DNA of 64,000 nt from an uncultured Tateyamaria sp. (GTDB taxonomy: Bacteria; Pseudomonadota; Alphaproteobacteria; Rhodobacterales; Rhodobacteraceae), in assembly GCF_947496075.1 (NCBI RefSeq), contig NZ_CANMBJ010000001.1:124001-188000 (forward strand). The letters are read 5' to 3'. The notes below the pieces were generated by a model. That model was not told where the DNA came from. It did not search any database and worked only from the letters and a program-made list of their open reading frames with translations. Both the position numbers and the translations under genes were made by a program. Below are positions 1 to 7,881 of this stretch, one piece after another (position 1 is the first letter of the stretch; every line of letters starts with the position of its first letter).

Positions 1-302
1 CGCGCAATTAGAAAAAGCGTAATGTTCTGGGTCAAAAGACACAGCACGGACGCCACAGCATAAAGGACCAGAAGCCCCAGAATGACAGGCCGCCGCCCCA
101 ACCTGTCCGACAGCGGACCCAGCAGCAGTTGCAGCACCGCCGCCGCCAACATGTAAAGCGAGATCGACCGCCCCATGACCGCCTCGGACACGCCAAATGC
201 CTCGCGCATGGCAGGCAAGGCGGGCAGGAACATGTTCAACGTCAGCACGCTCAGCGCCGTCAGCAAAACAAGGGTCGCAAGGTGTGGTTGGGTTCGGGTC
301 AT
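1..302 (-). CDS. MFS transporter, Bcr/CflA drug-resistance type (N-terminal part)
   Basis: Only the first 100 codons are inside the window; the gene runs off the left edge. The reading frame starts MTRTQPHLATLVLLTALSVL and shows a first membrane helix, then NMFLPALPAM, a second helix, and the MFS loop motif GPLSDRLGRRPV between helices 2 and 3. The NMFLPALP stretch after helix 1 is typical of Bcr/CflA-type drug:H+ antiporters of the inner membrane. The gene is divergent from the ABC-F gene with only 45 nt between start codons, so both promoters must overlap. The exact substrate cannot be told from this fragment. Confidence 0.85.
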   Translation of the reverse strand, partial: MTRTQPHLATLVLLTALSVLTLNMFLPALPAMREAFGVSEAVMGRSISLYMLAAAVLQLLLGPLSDRLGRRPVILGLLVLYAVASVLCLLTQNITLFLIA

Positions 303-347
303 CCGCAGGGGCTAGCACGCCCCTGCCCCCTCTGCTAGAGCGCGGCC

Positions 348-2195
348 ATGCTGCGAATATCAGACATCACCTACGCCATTGCAGGACGCCCTTTGTTCGA
401 GGGTGCCAGCGCCGTAATCCCCGAAGGACACAAGGTTGGCCTCGTGGGCCGCAACGGCACGGGCAAGACCACGCTCTTTCGCCTGATCCGGGGGGAGTTG
501 GCCTTGGAGTCCGGCGATATCGCCCTGCCCTCCGGCGCGCGGATTGGTGGTGTGGCACAAGAAGTTCCAGCCTCCGACACATCCCTGATCGACACAGTTC
601 TGGCGGCGGATACGGAGCGCGCAGCCCTGTTGGCCGAAGACACCGATGACGCCACACGCATTGCCGAAATCCAGACGCGCCTGGCCGATATCGACGCTTG
701 GTCAGCCGAGGCGCGCGCCGCCACGATCCTCAAGGGTCTTGGTTTTGACGATGACGAACAGCTCAAGCCCTGCGCAGATTTCTCCGGGGGCTGGCGCATG
801 CGCGTGGCACTGGCTGCGGTGCTCTTTGCACAACCCGACCTGCTGCTTCTCGATGAACCAACGAACTACCTCGACCTCGAAGGGGCGCTGTGGCTGGAAT
901 CCTACCTTGCCAAGTACCCGCACACGGTCGTCATCATCAGTCACGACCGTGGTTTGCTGAATCGGGCGGTGAGCGCGATCCTGCACCTCGAGGACCGCAA
1001 GCTGACCTACTACCAGGGCCCCTATGACCAGTTCGCGCGGCAACGGGCCGAAAAGTTGGCCAATGCCGCCGCGATGGCCAAGAAACAGGAAGCCCGCCGC
1101 GCCCACCTGCAATCCTATGTCGACCGCTTCCGCTACAAGGCCGACAAGGCCCGGCAAGCGCAATCGCGGCTCAAGGCATTGTCCAAGATGCAACCCATCA
1201 CAACCCCGCAAGAAGCGGGTCTGAAGCGGTTCGACTTCCCCAACCCCGAGGAACTGTCGCCGCCCATTATCCACCTCGATGGCTCCAGCACCGGCTATGG
1301 CAACACCACCGTTCTGTCCAAGCTAAACCTGCGCATCGATCAGGACGACCGCATCGCGCTGCTGGGCAAGAATGGTCAGGGCAAATCCACCTTGTCCAAG
1401 CTGCTCAGCGATCGCCTGCCGTCCATGTCTGGCAAGATGACCAAATCGTCCAAGCTGCGGATCGGGTACTTTGCGCAGCACCAGGTGGACGAATTGCATG
1501 TGGATGAAACCCCGCTTGATCACCTGCGCCGTGAACGTCCCTCGGAATCCCCTGCGAAATGGCGCGCACGGCTGTCAGGTTTCGGACTGATGGCAGAACA
1601 GGCCGACACCTTGGTCGGTCGGCTGTCTGGCGGGCAAAAGGCACGCTTGTCTCTGCTGTTGGCAACGCTCGATGCGCCTCACATGCTGATCCTCGACGAA
1701 CCAACCAACCACCTAGACATCGAAAGCCGCGAAGCCTTGGTGGAAGCCCTGACGAACTACACGGGTGCCGTCATCCTGGTCAGCCACGACATGCACCTGC
1801 TCAAACTCGTCGCGGACAGGCTGTGGCTGGTGTCCAACGGTACGGTCAAACCGTTTGAGGACGACCTCGAAGCGTACCGCAAGCTGCTGCTTAGCGATGG
1901 CAAACCTGCAAAAGGGGCCAAGGCCGAACCACCGAAAGCCAAAAAGCCCAGCCGCGAAGTTGTCGTCGCGCTGCGCTCCGAACTGCGCAAATCCGAGGCG
2001 CGCGTGGAAAAGTTGAACCAGATGCGGAACAAGCTCGCCAACAAACTGGCTGATCCGGACCTCTATGAAGACGCCAAGATCAGAGAGATGGAGGTCTGGC
2101 AAAAGAAGTATGCCGAGGTCATGGACGCGCTCGATCGCGCCGAAGCCCTATGGATGCAAGATCTGGAGAAGTTGGAAACCGCGGAAAAAGCCTGA
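348..2195 (+). CDS. ABC-F family ATP-binding protein, YheS-like
   Basis: This 615-residue soluble protein carries two ABC ATPase domains and no membrane segments, as in ABC-F translation factors that act in the ribosomal E site. Domain 1 has Walker A GRNGTGKT at about 34-42, signature SGGWR and Walker B LLLLDEPTNYLDL. Domain 2 has GKNGQGKST, LSGGQ and LILDEPTNHLDI. Between them lies a charged helical linker (P-site tRNA-interaction region, YVDRFRYKADKARQAQ). A lysine-rich tail with a predicted coiled coil covers about 525-610. The SGGWRMR signature and the linker resemble YheS more than EttA or Uup. The ATG start sits just after the divergent MFS gene. Confidence 0.92.
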   Translation: MLRISDITYAIAGRPLFEGASAVIPEGHKVGLVGRNGTGKTTLFRLIRGELALESGDIALPSGARIGGVAQEVPASDTSLIDTVLAADTERAALLAEDTDDATRIAEIQTRLADIDAWSAEARAATILKGLGFDDDEQLKPCADFSGGWRMRVALAAVLFAQPDLLLLDEPTNYLDLEGALWLESYLAKYPHTVVIISHDRGLLNRAVSAILHLEDRKLTYYQGPYDQFARQRAEKLANAAAMAKKQEARRAHLQSYVDRFRYKADKARQAQSRLKALSKMQPITTPQEAGLKRFDFPNPEELSPPIIHLDGSSTGYGNTTVLSKLNLRIDQDDRIALLGKNGQGKSTLSKLLSDRLPSMSGKMTKSSKLRIGYFAQHQVDELHVDETPLDHLRRERPSESPAKWRARLSGFGLMAEQADTLVGRLSGGQKARLSLLLATLDAPHMLILDEPTNHLDIESREALVEALTNYTGAVILVSHDMHLLKLVADRLWLVSNGTVKPFEDDLEAYRKLLLSDGKPAKGAKAEPPKAKKPSREVVVALRSELRKSEARVEKLNQMRNKLANKLADPDLYEDAKIREMEVWQKKYAEVMDALDRAEALWMQDLEKLETAEKA

Positions 2196-2197
2196 CT

Positions 2198-2247
2198 CTT
2201 TCTTCTGACCGAAAATACCACGGGGAGTGTGAGGGGCGGCGCCCCTC
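2198..2247 (-). repeat. Intergenic hairpin repeat, copy 1
   Basis: Read on the minus strand this is a 7-bp GC hairpin (arms 2231-2237 and 2241-2247), then a C-run, then TATTTTC and GAAGAAAG. The same order of elements (GC hairpin, CCCC, T-rich TATTT, GA-rich tail) occurs on the plus strand at 51342-51393. From memory, elements of this shape are frequent between genes of Rhodobacteraceae. It lies between the ABC-F stop and the marC start, and points against both genes. Confidence 0.6.
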
Positions 2248-2294
2248 ATCCCAGAAGGATCAAACGCGCCGAAGGCGCCCCATGTGAAAACACC

Positions 2295-2918
2295 ATGATA
2301 GACACCGCTTTCCTTATCACCGCCTTCGTGACCATGTTCGTGGTGATCGATCCCATCGGCCTTGCCCCGCTTTTCGTGGCCCTGACCCAAGGCGTGCCCG
2401 AACGCAAGCGCCGCGCGATAGCGGTGCGAGCCTGCGGCATCGGCATGATCATCCTGATTGTCTTCGCCCTGTTTGGCGAGGCGGTGCTGGGCTTTGTCGG
2501 TATCTCGATGCCTGCGTTCCGGGTCGCAGGTGGTGTTCTGTTGTTTCTCACCGCGCTCGACATGCTGTTCGAACGGCGCACCAAGCGCCGCGAAGATCAA
2601 GCTGACGACGAAGATCATGACGACCCGTCGGTCTTCCCCCTTGCAATCCCCCTGATCGCCGGTCCCGGTGCCATTGCATCAGTCATCCTCCTGACAGGTC
2701 AGAAACCGGGGGTTGAGGGATTGGCGCTCGTCCTGGCGATCACCGCCCTCGTATTGGGCGTTTGTCTTGTGCTCTTTCTTGCGTCCGGCATCCTCGAACG
2801 CGCGCTGGGAAAGACCGGGATCACAGTTGTGACGCGCCTTCTTGGCATGTTGCTGGCCGCGCTTTCGGTTCAATTCGTGCTGGATGGTCTCAGTAATTTC
2901 GGCCTGATGCCGGGCTAA
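2295..2918 (+). CDS. MarC family integral membrane protein
   Basis: The product (207 residues) begins MIDTAFLITAFVTMFVVIDP, the conserved MarC-family opening with the FVVIDPIGLAPLF motif in the first helix. Six hydrophobic segments follow, with the conserved second-half motif FPLAIPLIAGPGAIASVILL matching the internal duplication of the family. An acidic/basic cytoplasmic loop (RRTKRREDQADDEDHDD) separates the halves. MarC proteins were once linked to multiple antibiotic resistance but their substrate is unknown. The ATG at 2295 is chosen over an upstream in-frame GTG because homologues start at this point and the upstream stretch is repeat DNA. Confidence 0.88.
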   Translation: MIDTAFLITAFVTMFVVIDPIGLAPLFVALTQGVPERKRRAIAVRACGIGMIILIVFALFGEAVLGFVGISMPAFRVAGGVLLFLTALDMLFERRTKRREDQADDEDHDDPSVFPLAIPLIAGPGAIASVILLTGQKPGVEGLALVLAITALVLGVCLVLFLASGILERALGKTGITVVTRLLGMLLAALSVQFVLDGLSNFGLMPG

Positions 2919-2949
2919 CAAACCCCAACACTTGGCTTATATGTGACCC

Positions 2950-3531
2950 ATGAGCGGCGACAACATTGCACAACTGATCTATCTTGGAACCTTCGCGCTG
3001 GTGTTGGGGGGCGGGTTTCTTCTGACCTCGAAACTCAAGCTGGGCCAGACGATGCAGATGGCAGCGATCTGGGCTCTGATCTTTATCGGGGCGGTTGCAG
3101 TTGTGGGGCTGTGGGGCGATATTCAGGACGATTTGCTCGTCAATCAGACCCGGTTTGATGACAGCGGCACCATCACCATCCCGCGCAGCTTTGACGGGCA
3201 TTACTACCTGACCCTCGACATCAACGGTCAGTCCACCGATTTCATCATCGATACCGGCGCGACAGATATCGTGCTGAACCGTGCCGATGCCGCTGCGGCC
3301 GGATTGGATCCGGCAAATCTGAATTTCCTCGGTCGCGCCGCCACAGCCAATGGTGAGGTGCGCACAGCGCCTGTACGCCTTGATACGGTGGCCATTGGTC
3401 CGCACGAAGACACCAACGTGCCTGCTGTCGTCAATGACGGTGCGCTTGATCAATCGTTGCTCGGAATGGGCTACCTACAGCGCTGGGGTCGCATCGAAAT
3501 CGCGGGCGGAGAAATGACGCTCAGCCGCTAG
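2950..3531 (+). CDS. TIGR02281-type membrane-anchored retropepsin-like aspartic protease
   Basis: The 193-residue protein has two N-terminal membrane helices (about 8-25 and 37-55) and then a clan AA aspartic protease domain. The catalytic motif IIDTGAT places the active Asp at residue 101, and a late LLGMGYLQRW segment is the flap-side motif of this family. Only one DTG is present, so it must dimerise as retropepsins do. The protease domain probably faces the periplasm. Substrates are not known. It starts 31 nt after marC and may be cotranscribed with it. It is convergent with holC. Confidence 0.85.
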   Translation: MSGDNIAQLIYLGTFALVLGGGFLLTSKLKLGQTMQMAAIWALIFIGAVAVVGLWGDIQDDLLVNQTRFDDSGTITIPRSFDGHYYLTLDINGQSTDFIIDTGATDIVLNRADAAAAGLDPANLNFLGRAATANGEVRTAPVRLDTVAIGPHEDTNVPAVVNDGALDQSLLGMGYLQRWGRIEIAGGEMTLSR

Positions 3532-3567
3532 GCCGCCCCGACGCTTTTGTCAAAAAACCGGCCATGT

Positions 3568-4023
3568 TCAGGTCTCGGCCTTCTTTTCCCACCGGCCACT
3601 TTCTTCGGACCAATACTGTGCGGATGCGCCCGCGTCCTTTAGTGCCTTCCACTGGGCCCGGGCCACGTCCAGCGCAGCAGGATCATTCCCGTCGAACAGG
3701 ACGCAGACCCGATCAAGCTGTGCCACCTCATCGGCTGTCACCTCTGCTCCATCAATACTCATCACGCAGGTCGCCCCATTGGCCGCTGGTCCGGTGGTCA
3801 GCAAGACTGGCTGATCGGCATCATGCGGGCCACCGGCCATCCCGTGCGGCAGAAAACCTTCATCTACTCCGAGCCACAGCTTTTCATCCAGCCACCCCAA
3901 CCGAGCAACATCAGGCCCACGCACGGCTACACGCCAACCCGCTTGCAAGGATTTTCCCAGAAGCATGATCAGCGTGTCCTCAAGCGGTCGCCGAGTCAGG
4001 TGATAGAAATAGGCAGCCCCCAT
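3568..4023 (-). CDS. holC: DNA polymerase III chi subunit
   Basis: The 151-residue product opens MGAAYFYHLTRRPLEDTLIM and matches the HolC family, including the conserved middle LDEKLWLGVDEGFLPHG. Chi belongs to the clamp-loader complex and links it to single-strand binding protein; ssb is also in this window at 54877. The ATG at 4023 lies 1 nt after the pepA stop, so translation is probably coupled. The pepA-holC order is common in proteobacteria. In-frame codons further upstream are inside pepA and were not used. Confidence 0.9.
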   Translation of the reverse strand: MGAAYFYHLTRRPLEDTLIMLLGKSLQAGWRVAVRGPDVARLGWLDEKLWLGVDEGFLPHGMAGGPHDADQPVLLTTGPAANGATCVMSIDGAEVTADEVAQLDRVCVLFDGNDPAALDVARAQWKALKDAGASAQYWSEESGRWEKKAET

Positions 4024-4024
4024 A

Positions 4025-5500
4025 TCACTCCGTCTCGTAACCATCGGCCACAAGGCGGCTCAATGCCATCACCCCCCAGCCGGTCGCACCGGCGGGTGCC
4101 AACGCGGTCGCTGACTTGACGGATGCCACGCCCGCAATGTCCAGATGAATCCAAGGCGTTTCGGGTTTGACAAAGCGTTGCAGGAATTGCGCCGCCGTGA
4201 CGGAGCCTGCAGGCCGACCACCGATATTTTTCATATCCGCAATCCGCGACTTGAGCAGATCGTCATAAGCTTTGCCCAACGGCATGCGCCATGCGCCCTC
4301 CTGCTCCTTGTCCGCCGCCTTCAGGAACGTATTGCAGAAGTCATCATTGTTGGAAAACACACCCGCGTTCTCGTGTCCCAGACCGATGATGATGGCACCG
4401 GTCAACGTTGCCAGGTCAATCATGCCAGCAGGTTCAAAGCGCTCTTGCGCGTACCACATGACATCACACAGCACCAAACGACCCTCGGCATCCGTGTTGA
4501 TGATCTCAACGGTGTCCCCCTTCATCGAGGTCACGACGTCTCCGGGCCGGGTCGCATTGCCGGAAGGCATGTTTTCAACCAACCCGACCAGTCCGACCAC
4601 ATTGGCCTTGGCCTTGCGCTTGGCGAGTGCGCGCATGGTGCCCGCGACGACACCGGCACCGCCCATATCCATGGTCATGTCTTCCATGCCCGCTGCGGGT
4701 TTCAGGCTGATGCCTCCAGTATCGAACACGACACCCTTGCCGACCAGCGCCAATGGTGCGTCGTCCTTGCCCCCGCCCTTCCACTGCATGACCACGACCT
4801 TGGACGGGCTGTCAGACCCCTGCCCCACGGACAAAAGCGTACGCATGCCCAGTCGCTTCAGATCGGCCTCTTCCAACACCTCGACCTCAAGCCCAAGGTC
4901 TTTCATGTCGGCCAGGCGATTTGCAAATTCTGTCGTCGTCAGCACGTTGGCTGGCTCATTTACCAGATCGCGCGTCATGAAGGCGCCATCCGCAATTGCC
5001 ATCAGCGGACCGGCCGCTGCTTCGGCATCTTCCGGTTTTGAGCACATGATCGACACACCGGTGTCCTTGGCCTCTGCATCGGTCTTGTGCGCCGAGAAGT
5101 CGTAATCACGCATTACCAGTCCAAATACGATCTCGGCGACGCGCCGCGCACCATCGGCAGCCAGCAGCGCAGCCTTGCCACCGCGCAATTTCCCGAGGGC
5201 CGCACCAGCCTTGCGTGCATCTTCCACGGAATGGTTGCGCGCCAAGCAGATCACGTCGAGCGATTCTGCTGCTAGGCCAACGGGCCAATCAAAGGTCGTA
5301 ACCTGCCCCGCTTTGACCTTCTCGAACGCAGCACTGTCGACAAACCGTTGAATTGCCCCTTTGGTTAGGCGGTTCACGCGACGCGCGCTTTGCTCCAACT
5401 TGCCTTCGGGTGTGACAATAACGGCCACCCGCCCTTCGTGCCCGGCAAGAGCATCCAAATCTGTGGCGGTGAAGGTGACGGGGGTCAGGTCAGTCATCAT
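4025..5500 (-). CDS. pepA: Leucyl (cytosol) aminopeptidase, family M17
   Basis: PepA is a hexameric two-metal aminopeptidase that releases N-terminal residues from peptides. The 491-residue product has a variable N-terminal domain and a catalytic C-terminal half. The M17 signature NTDAEGRLVL and the metal-ligand segment GKGVVFDTGGISLKP are intact. Two adjacent ATG codons (5500 and 5497) follow a GGAG-like ribosome site, and either may be used. In some bacteria PepA also binds DNA, which this sequence does not test. The gene is divergent from the lptF operon and is followed at 1 nt by holC. Confidence 0.95.
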   Translation of the reverse strand: MMTDLTPVTFTATDLDALAGHEGRVAVIVTPEGKLEQSARRVNRLTKGAIQRFVDSAAFEKVKAGQVTTFDWPVGLAAESLDVICLARNHSVEDARKAGAALGKLRGGKAALLAADGARRVAEIVFGLVMRDYDFSAHKTDAEAKDTGVSIMCSKPEDAEAAAGPLMAIADGAFMTRDLVNEPANVLTTTEFANRLADMKDLGLEVEVLEEADLKRLGMRTLLSVGQGSDSPSKVVVMQWKGGGKDDAPLALVGKGVVFDTGGISLKPAAGMEDMTMDMGGAGVVAGTMRALAKRKAKANVVGLVGLVENMPSGNATRPGDVVTSMKGDTVEIINTDAEGRLVLCDVMWYAQERFEPAGMIDLATLTGAIIIGLGHENAGVFSNNDDFCNTFLKAADKEQEGAWRMPLGKAYDDLLKSRIADMKNIGGRPAGSVTAAQFLQRFVKPETPWIHLDIAGVASVKSATALAPAGATGWGVMALSRLVADGYETE

Positions 5501-5658
5501 ATGCTCCGTTGGTTTGTCTCAGACAGACGTAACCCGGCGCTGCTGGACTGACCAGTAGAATGGACAGTTTAGGAGTTTTCCCCGTCGATCCGTTGAGATA
5601 GGTTCGCGGCACACGCTGCCGCGTCTCAATGTAACTAAAAGACACAACCGGGGGGCTC
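5501..5658. promoter_or_regulatory. Divergent pepA / lptF intergenic region with an inverted repeat
   Basis: These 158 nt must hold the promoters of both pepA and the lptFGD-surA-pdxA-rsmA operon. An imperfect hairpin spans 5593-5629: inner arms 5605-5611 and 5617-5623 (CGCGGCA / TGCCGCG) and outer arms TTGAGA / TCTCAA. It would lie in the lptF leader if transcription starts upstream. I could not assign -35 and -10 boxes with confidence. Confidence 0.4.
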
Positions 5659-6786
5659 TTGGTCAAGTTCGACCGCTATATGTTGTCACAGCTTCTGTGG
5701 CTCTTTGGCTTTTTTGCCCTTGTGCTGGTGGCCGTATTCTGGATCAACCAGGCCGTGCAATTGTTTGATCGCTTGATCGGTGATGGACAAACAGCGCTGG
5801 TCTTTCTGGAATTTTCGGCCCTTGGCCTACCGCGGCTAATCACCACGGTTCTGCCGATCGCAACCTTTGCAGCGGCCGTTTACGTTACCAATCGCATGAA
5901 CAATGAGAGTGAACTGACGGTGATGCAGTCCACCGGATCATCCCCATGGAGGCTTGCGCGACCGGTAGCCGTGTTCGGCTTGATTTCGGCGTTGATGATG
6001 TCCGTTCTTAGCCACATGCTTGTCCCTGCCGCCAGTCAGCAACTGTCGGAACGTGAGGCCGAGATATCCAGAAATGTCACCTCGCGGCTGTTGACTGAGG
6101 GCGCGTTCCTAAACCCGACCCGCGGCGTTACCTTTTACACGCGTGCCATCGGCGAAGACGGCGTTCTGCAGGACGTGTTCCTCGCAGATCGACGCGCTCC
6201 GAATGAGCGCGTGATCTACACAGCAGCCGAGGCATATCTCATACGCAATGGCGACGGCACATCGCTGATTATGGTGGACGGGCTTGCTCAGCGTCTTGCA
6301 ACGTCTGACAATCGGCTCTCAACCGCGAAATTCCAGGATTTCTCCTTCGATATTTCGCCGCTGATGAGCACTGATGAACAAGTCGCACTGTCACTTCAAT
6401 TCTTGCGCACTGATGCATTGCTGACCAACTGGGGTCTGTTGGCGGAGTCTCTTGGAACGACAACTGGTTCGATCGCCGAAGAATTGCATAGCCGCTTCGC
6501 CCGTGCCGCATTTTGTTTTGTCACGGCTATGATCGGTTTCGCGACGCTTCTTGTTGGTGGGTATTCGCGTTTTGGCGTCTGGCGCGAGATCGTCATCGCG
6601 TTTCTCTTGCTGATCGCACTCGACGGAATGCGCAGCACGTTGTCTGGCCCAGTGCTTGCAGATGCGCGTATGTGGCCGATCCTCTATACGCCTTCAGTCA
6701 TAGGGCTGGCGCTGATCACGGGGCTGCTTTGGGTTTCGTCGAGCGGTGGCCTTAAGCTGCGTAGATTGCGGGAACGCTTTACATGA
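5659..6786 (+). CDS. lptF: LPS export ABC transporter permease LptF
   Basis: LptF and LptG form the inner-membrane permease that, with LptB, extracts lipopolysaccharide and pushes it onto the Lpt bridge. The 375-residue protein has three N-terminal helices (about 10-33, 60-80, 100-123), a large periplasmic beta-jellyroll domain (about 130-270) and three C-terminal helices, the LptF/LptG layout. The start is TTG at 5659, preceded by a G-rich ribosome site about 8 nt upstream; homologues begin with the same FDRYMLSQLL sequence. It overlaps lptG by 4 nt. Confidence 0.93.
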   Translation: MVKFDRYMLSQLLWLFGFFALVLVAVFWINQAVQLFDRLIGDGQTALVFLEFSALGLPRLITTVLPIATFAAAVYVTNRMNNESELTVMQSTGSSPWRLARPVAVFGLISALMMSVLSHMLVPAASQQLSEREAEISRNVTSRLLTEGAFLNPTRGVTFYTRAIGEDGVLQDVFLADRRAPNERVIYTAAEAYLIRNGDGTSLIMVDGLAQRLATSDNRLSTAKFQDFSFDISPLMSTDEQVALSLQFLRTDALLTNWGLLAESLGTTTGSIAEELHSRFARAAFCFVTAMIGFATLLVGGYSRFGVWREIVIAFLLLIALDGMRSTLSGPVLADARMWPILYTPSVIGLALITGLLWVSSSGGLKLRRLRERFT

Positions 6787-7880
6787 TCCTGCACCTTTAC
6801 TTCGCGCGGCGTTTTGCTCTGGCTCTGCTCACGATCGCCGCAGTTTTGACCGCTCTTGTTGTTCTCGTTGATCTCATCGATCAGACCCGTGAGTTCGCGG
6901 ATTTCGATGTTGGGTTTGGTCAGCGGATTGGCCTGACCATGCTCAACGTGCCGAAGACGCTCAATCAGATCCTGCCTCTGATCATGATACTCGGTACGAT
7001 CGCCCTTTTTGTTTCTCTCGCCAGGTCATCCGAATTGGTGGTGACACGTGCGGCAGGACGATCCGCGATACGCGCACTTATTGGCCCGGTGGCGGTTTCT
7101 ATCGTTATTGGAGTTCTGGCCACCACAACACTCGGTCCTATCGTTGCGGCCACGTCCAAGCAGTACGCAACCCTCGCTGAAACCTATCGTTCAGGTGGCG
7201 TATCTGCAGTATCCATTTCAGAAGAAGGCCTTTGGCTCCGGCAAGGTGGAGAAACGGGCCAAACCGTTATCCGTGCGGCGCGATCAAATGCAGATGCGTC
7301 GGTGCTTTATGACGTTACATTCGTTGCCTACGCACCGAATGGAGGACCCGTCCGTCGAATCGAAGCAGGCAGCGCGGCACTGCGGGACGGTGCGTGGTCG
7401 CTGCGCAATGCAAAAGCCTGGCCTTTGGCCACCGGGATCAATCCAGAGGCAAACGCAGTCGAGCAGGATGTCCTCGAGATTCCTTCGACCCTAACGCTCG
7501 ACGGCATACGCGAACGTCTTGGCACACCGGCGGGTGTGTCAATTTGGGATATGCCCGAGTTCATCACGCAACTGGAACAGGCAGGATTTTCTGCACGCAA
7601 GCATGTGGTCTGGATGCAATCCGAACTCGCACGCCCAATCTTCCTCATGGGCATGGTTCTTGTTGCCGCAGCGTTCACGATGCGCCATACCCGCTTTGGG
7701 GGGACCGGCACGGCTGTGCTGGCTGCAGTGTTGCTGGGGTTTGGTTTGTACTTCATCCGGAGCTTTGCACAGATACTGGGCGAAAGTGGCCAGATACCAG
7801 TGCTTTTGGCGGCATGGGCACCACCTGTGGCCTCCATTCTTCTGGCAATGGGCCTTCTGTTGCAGGCCGAGGACGGATGA
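6783..7880 (+). CDS. lptG: LPS export ABC transporter permease LptG
   Basis: This is the partner of LptF, 365 residues, with the same three helices, periplasmic domain, three helices plan. The N-terminus MILHLYFARRFALALLTIAA and the segment LLPLIMILGTIALF (helix 2) with SRSSELVVTRAAG-like coupling region (here SLARSSELVVTRAAGRS) are typical. The coupling region after helix 2 contacts the LptB ATPase, which is not in this window. The ATG overlaps the lptF stop (ATGA), and lptD starts 1 nt after its stop, so the three subunits are translationally linked. Confidence 0.93.
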   Translation: MILHLYFARRFALALLTIAAVLTALVVLVDLIDQTREFADFDVGFGQRIGLTMLNVPKTLNQILPLIMILGTIALFVSLARSSELVVTRAAGRSAIRALIGPVAVSIVIGVLATTTLGPIVAATSKQYATLAETYRSGGVSAVSISEEGLWLRQGGETGQTVIRAARSNADASVLYDVTFVAYAPNGGPVRRIEAGSAALRDGAWSLRNAKAWPLATGINPEANAVEQDVLEIPSTLTLDGIRERLGTPAGVSIWDMPEFITQLEQAGFSARKHVVWMQSELARPIFLMGMVLVAAAFTMRHTRFGGTGTAVLAAVLLGFGLYFIRSFAQILGESGQIPVLLAAWAPPVASILLAMGLLLQAEDG

Positions 7881-7881
7881 C

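Noticed and set aside
7519-7881. Longer N-terminus for LptD
   Set aside because: This stretch lies within lptG in another frame; a signal peptide begins only at the GTG at 7882.
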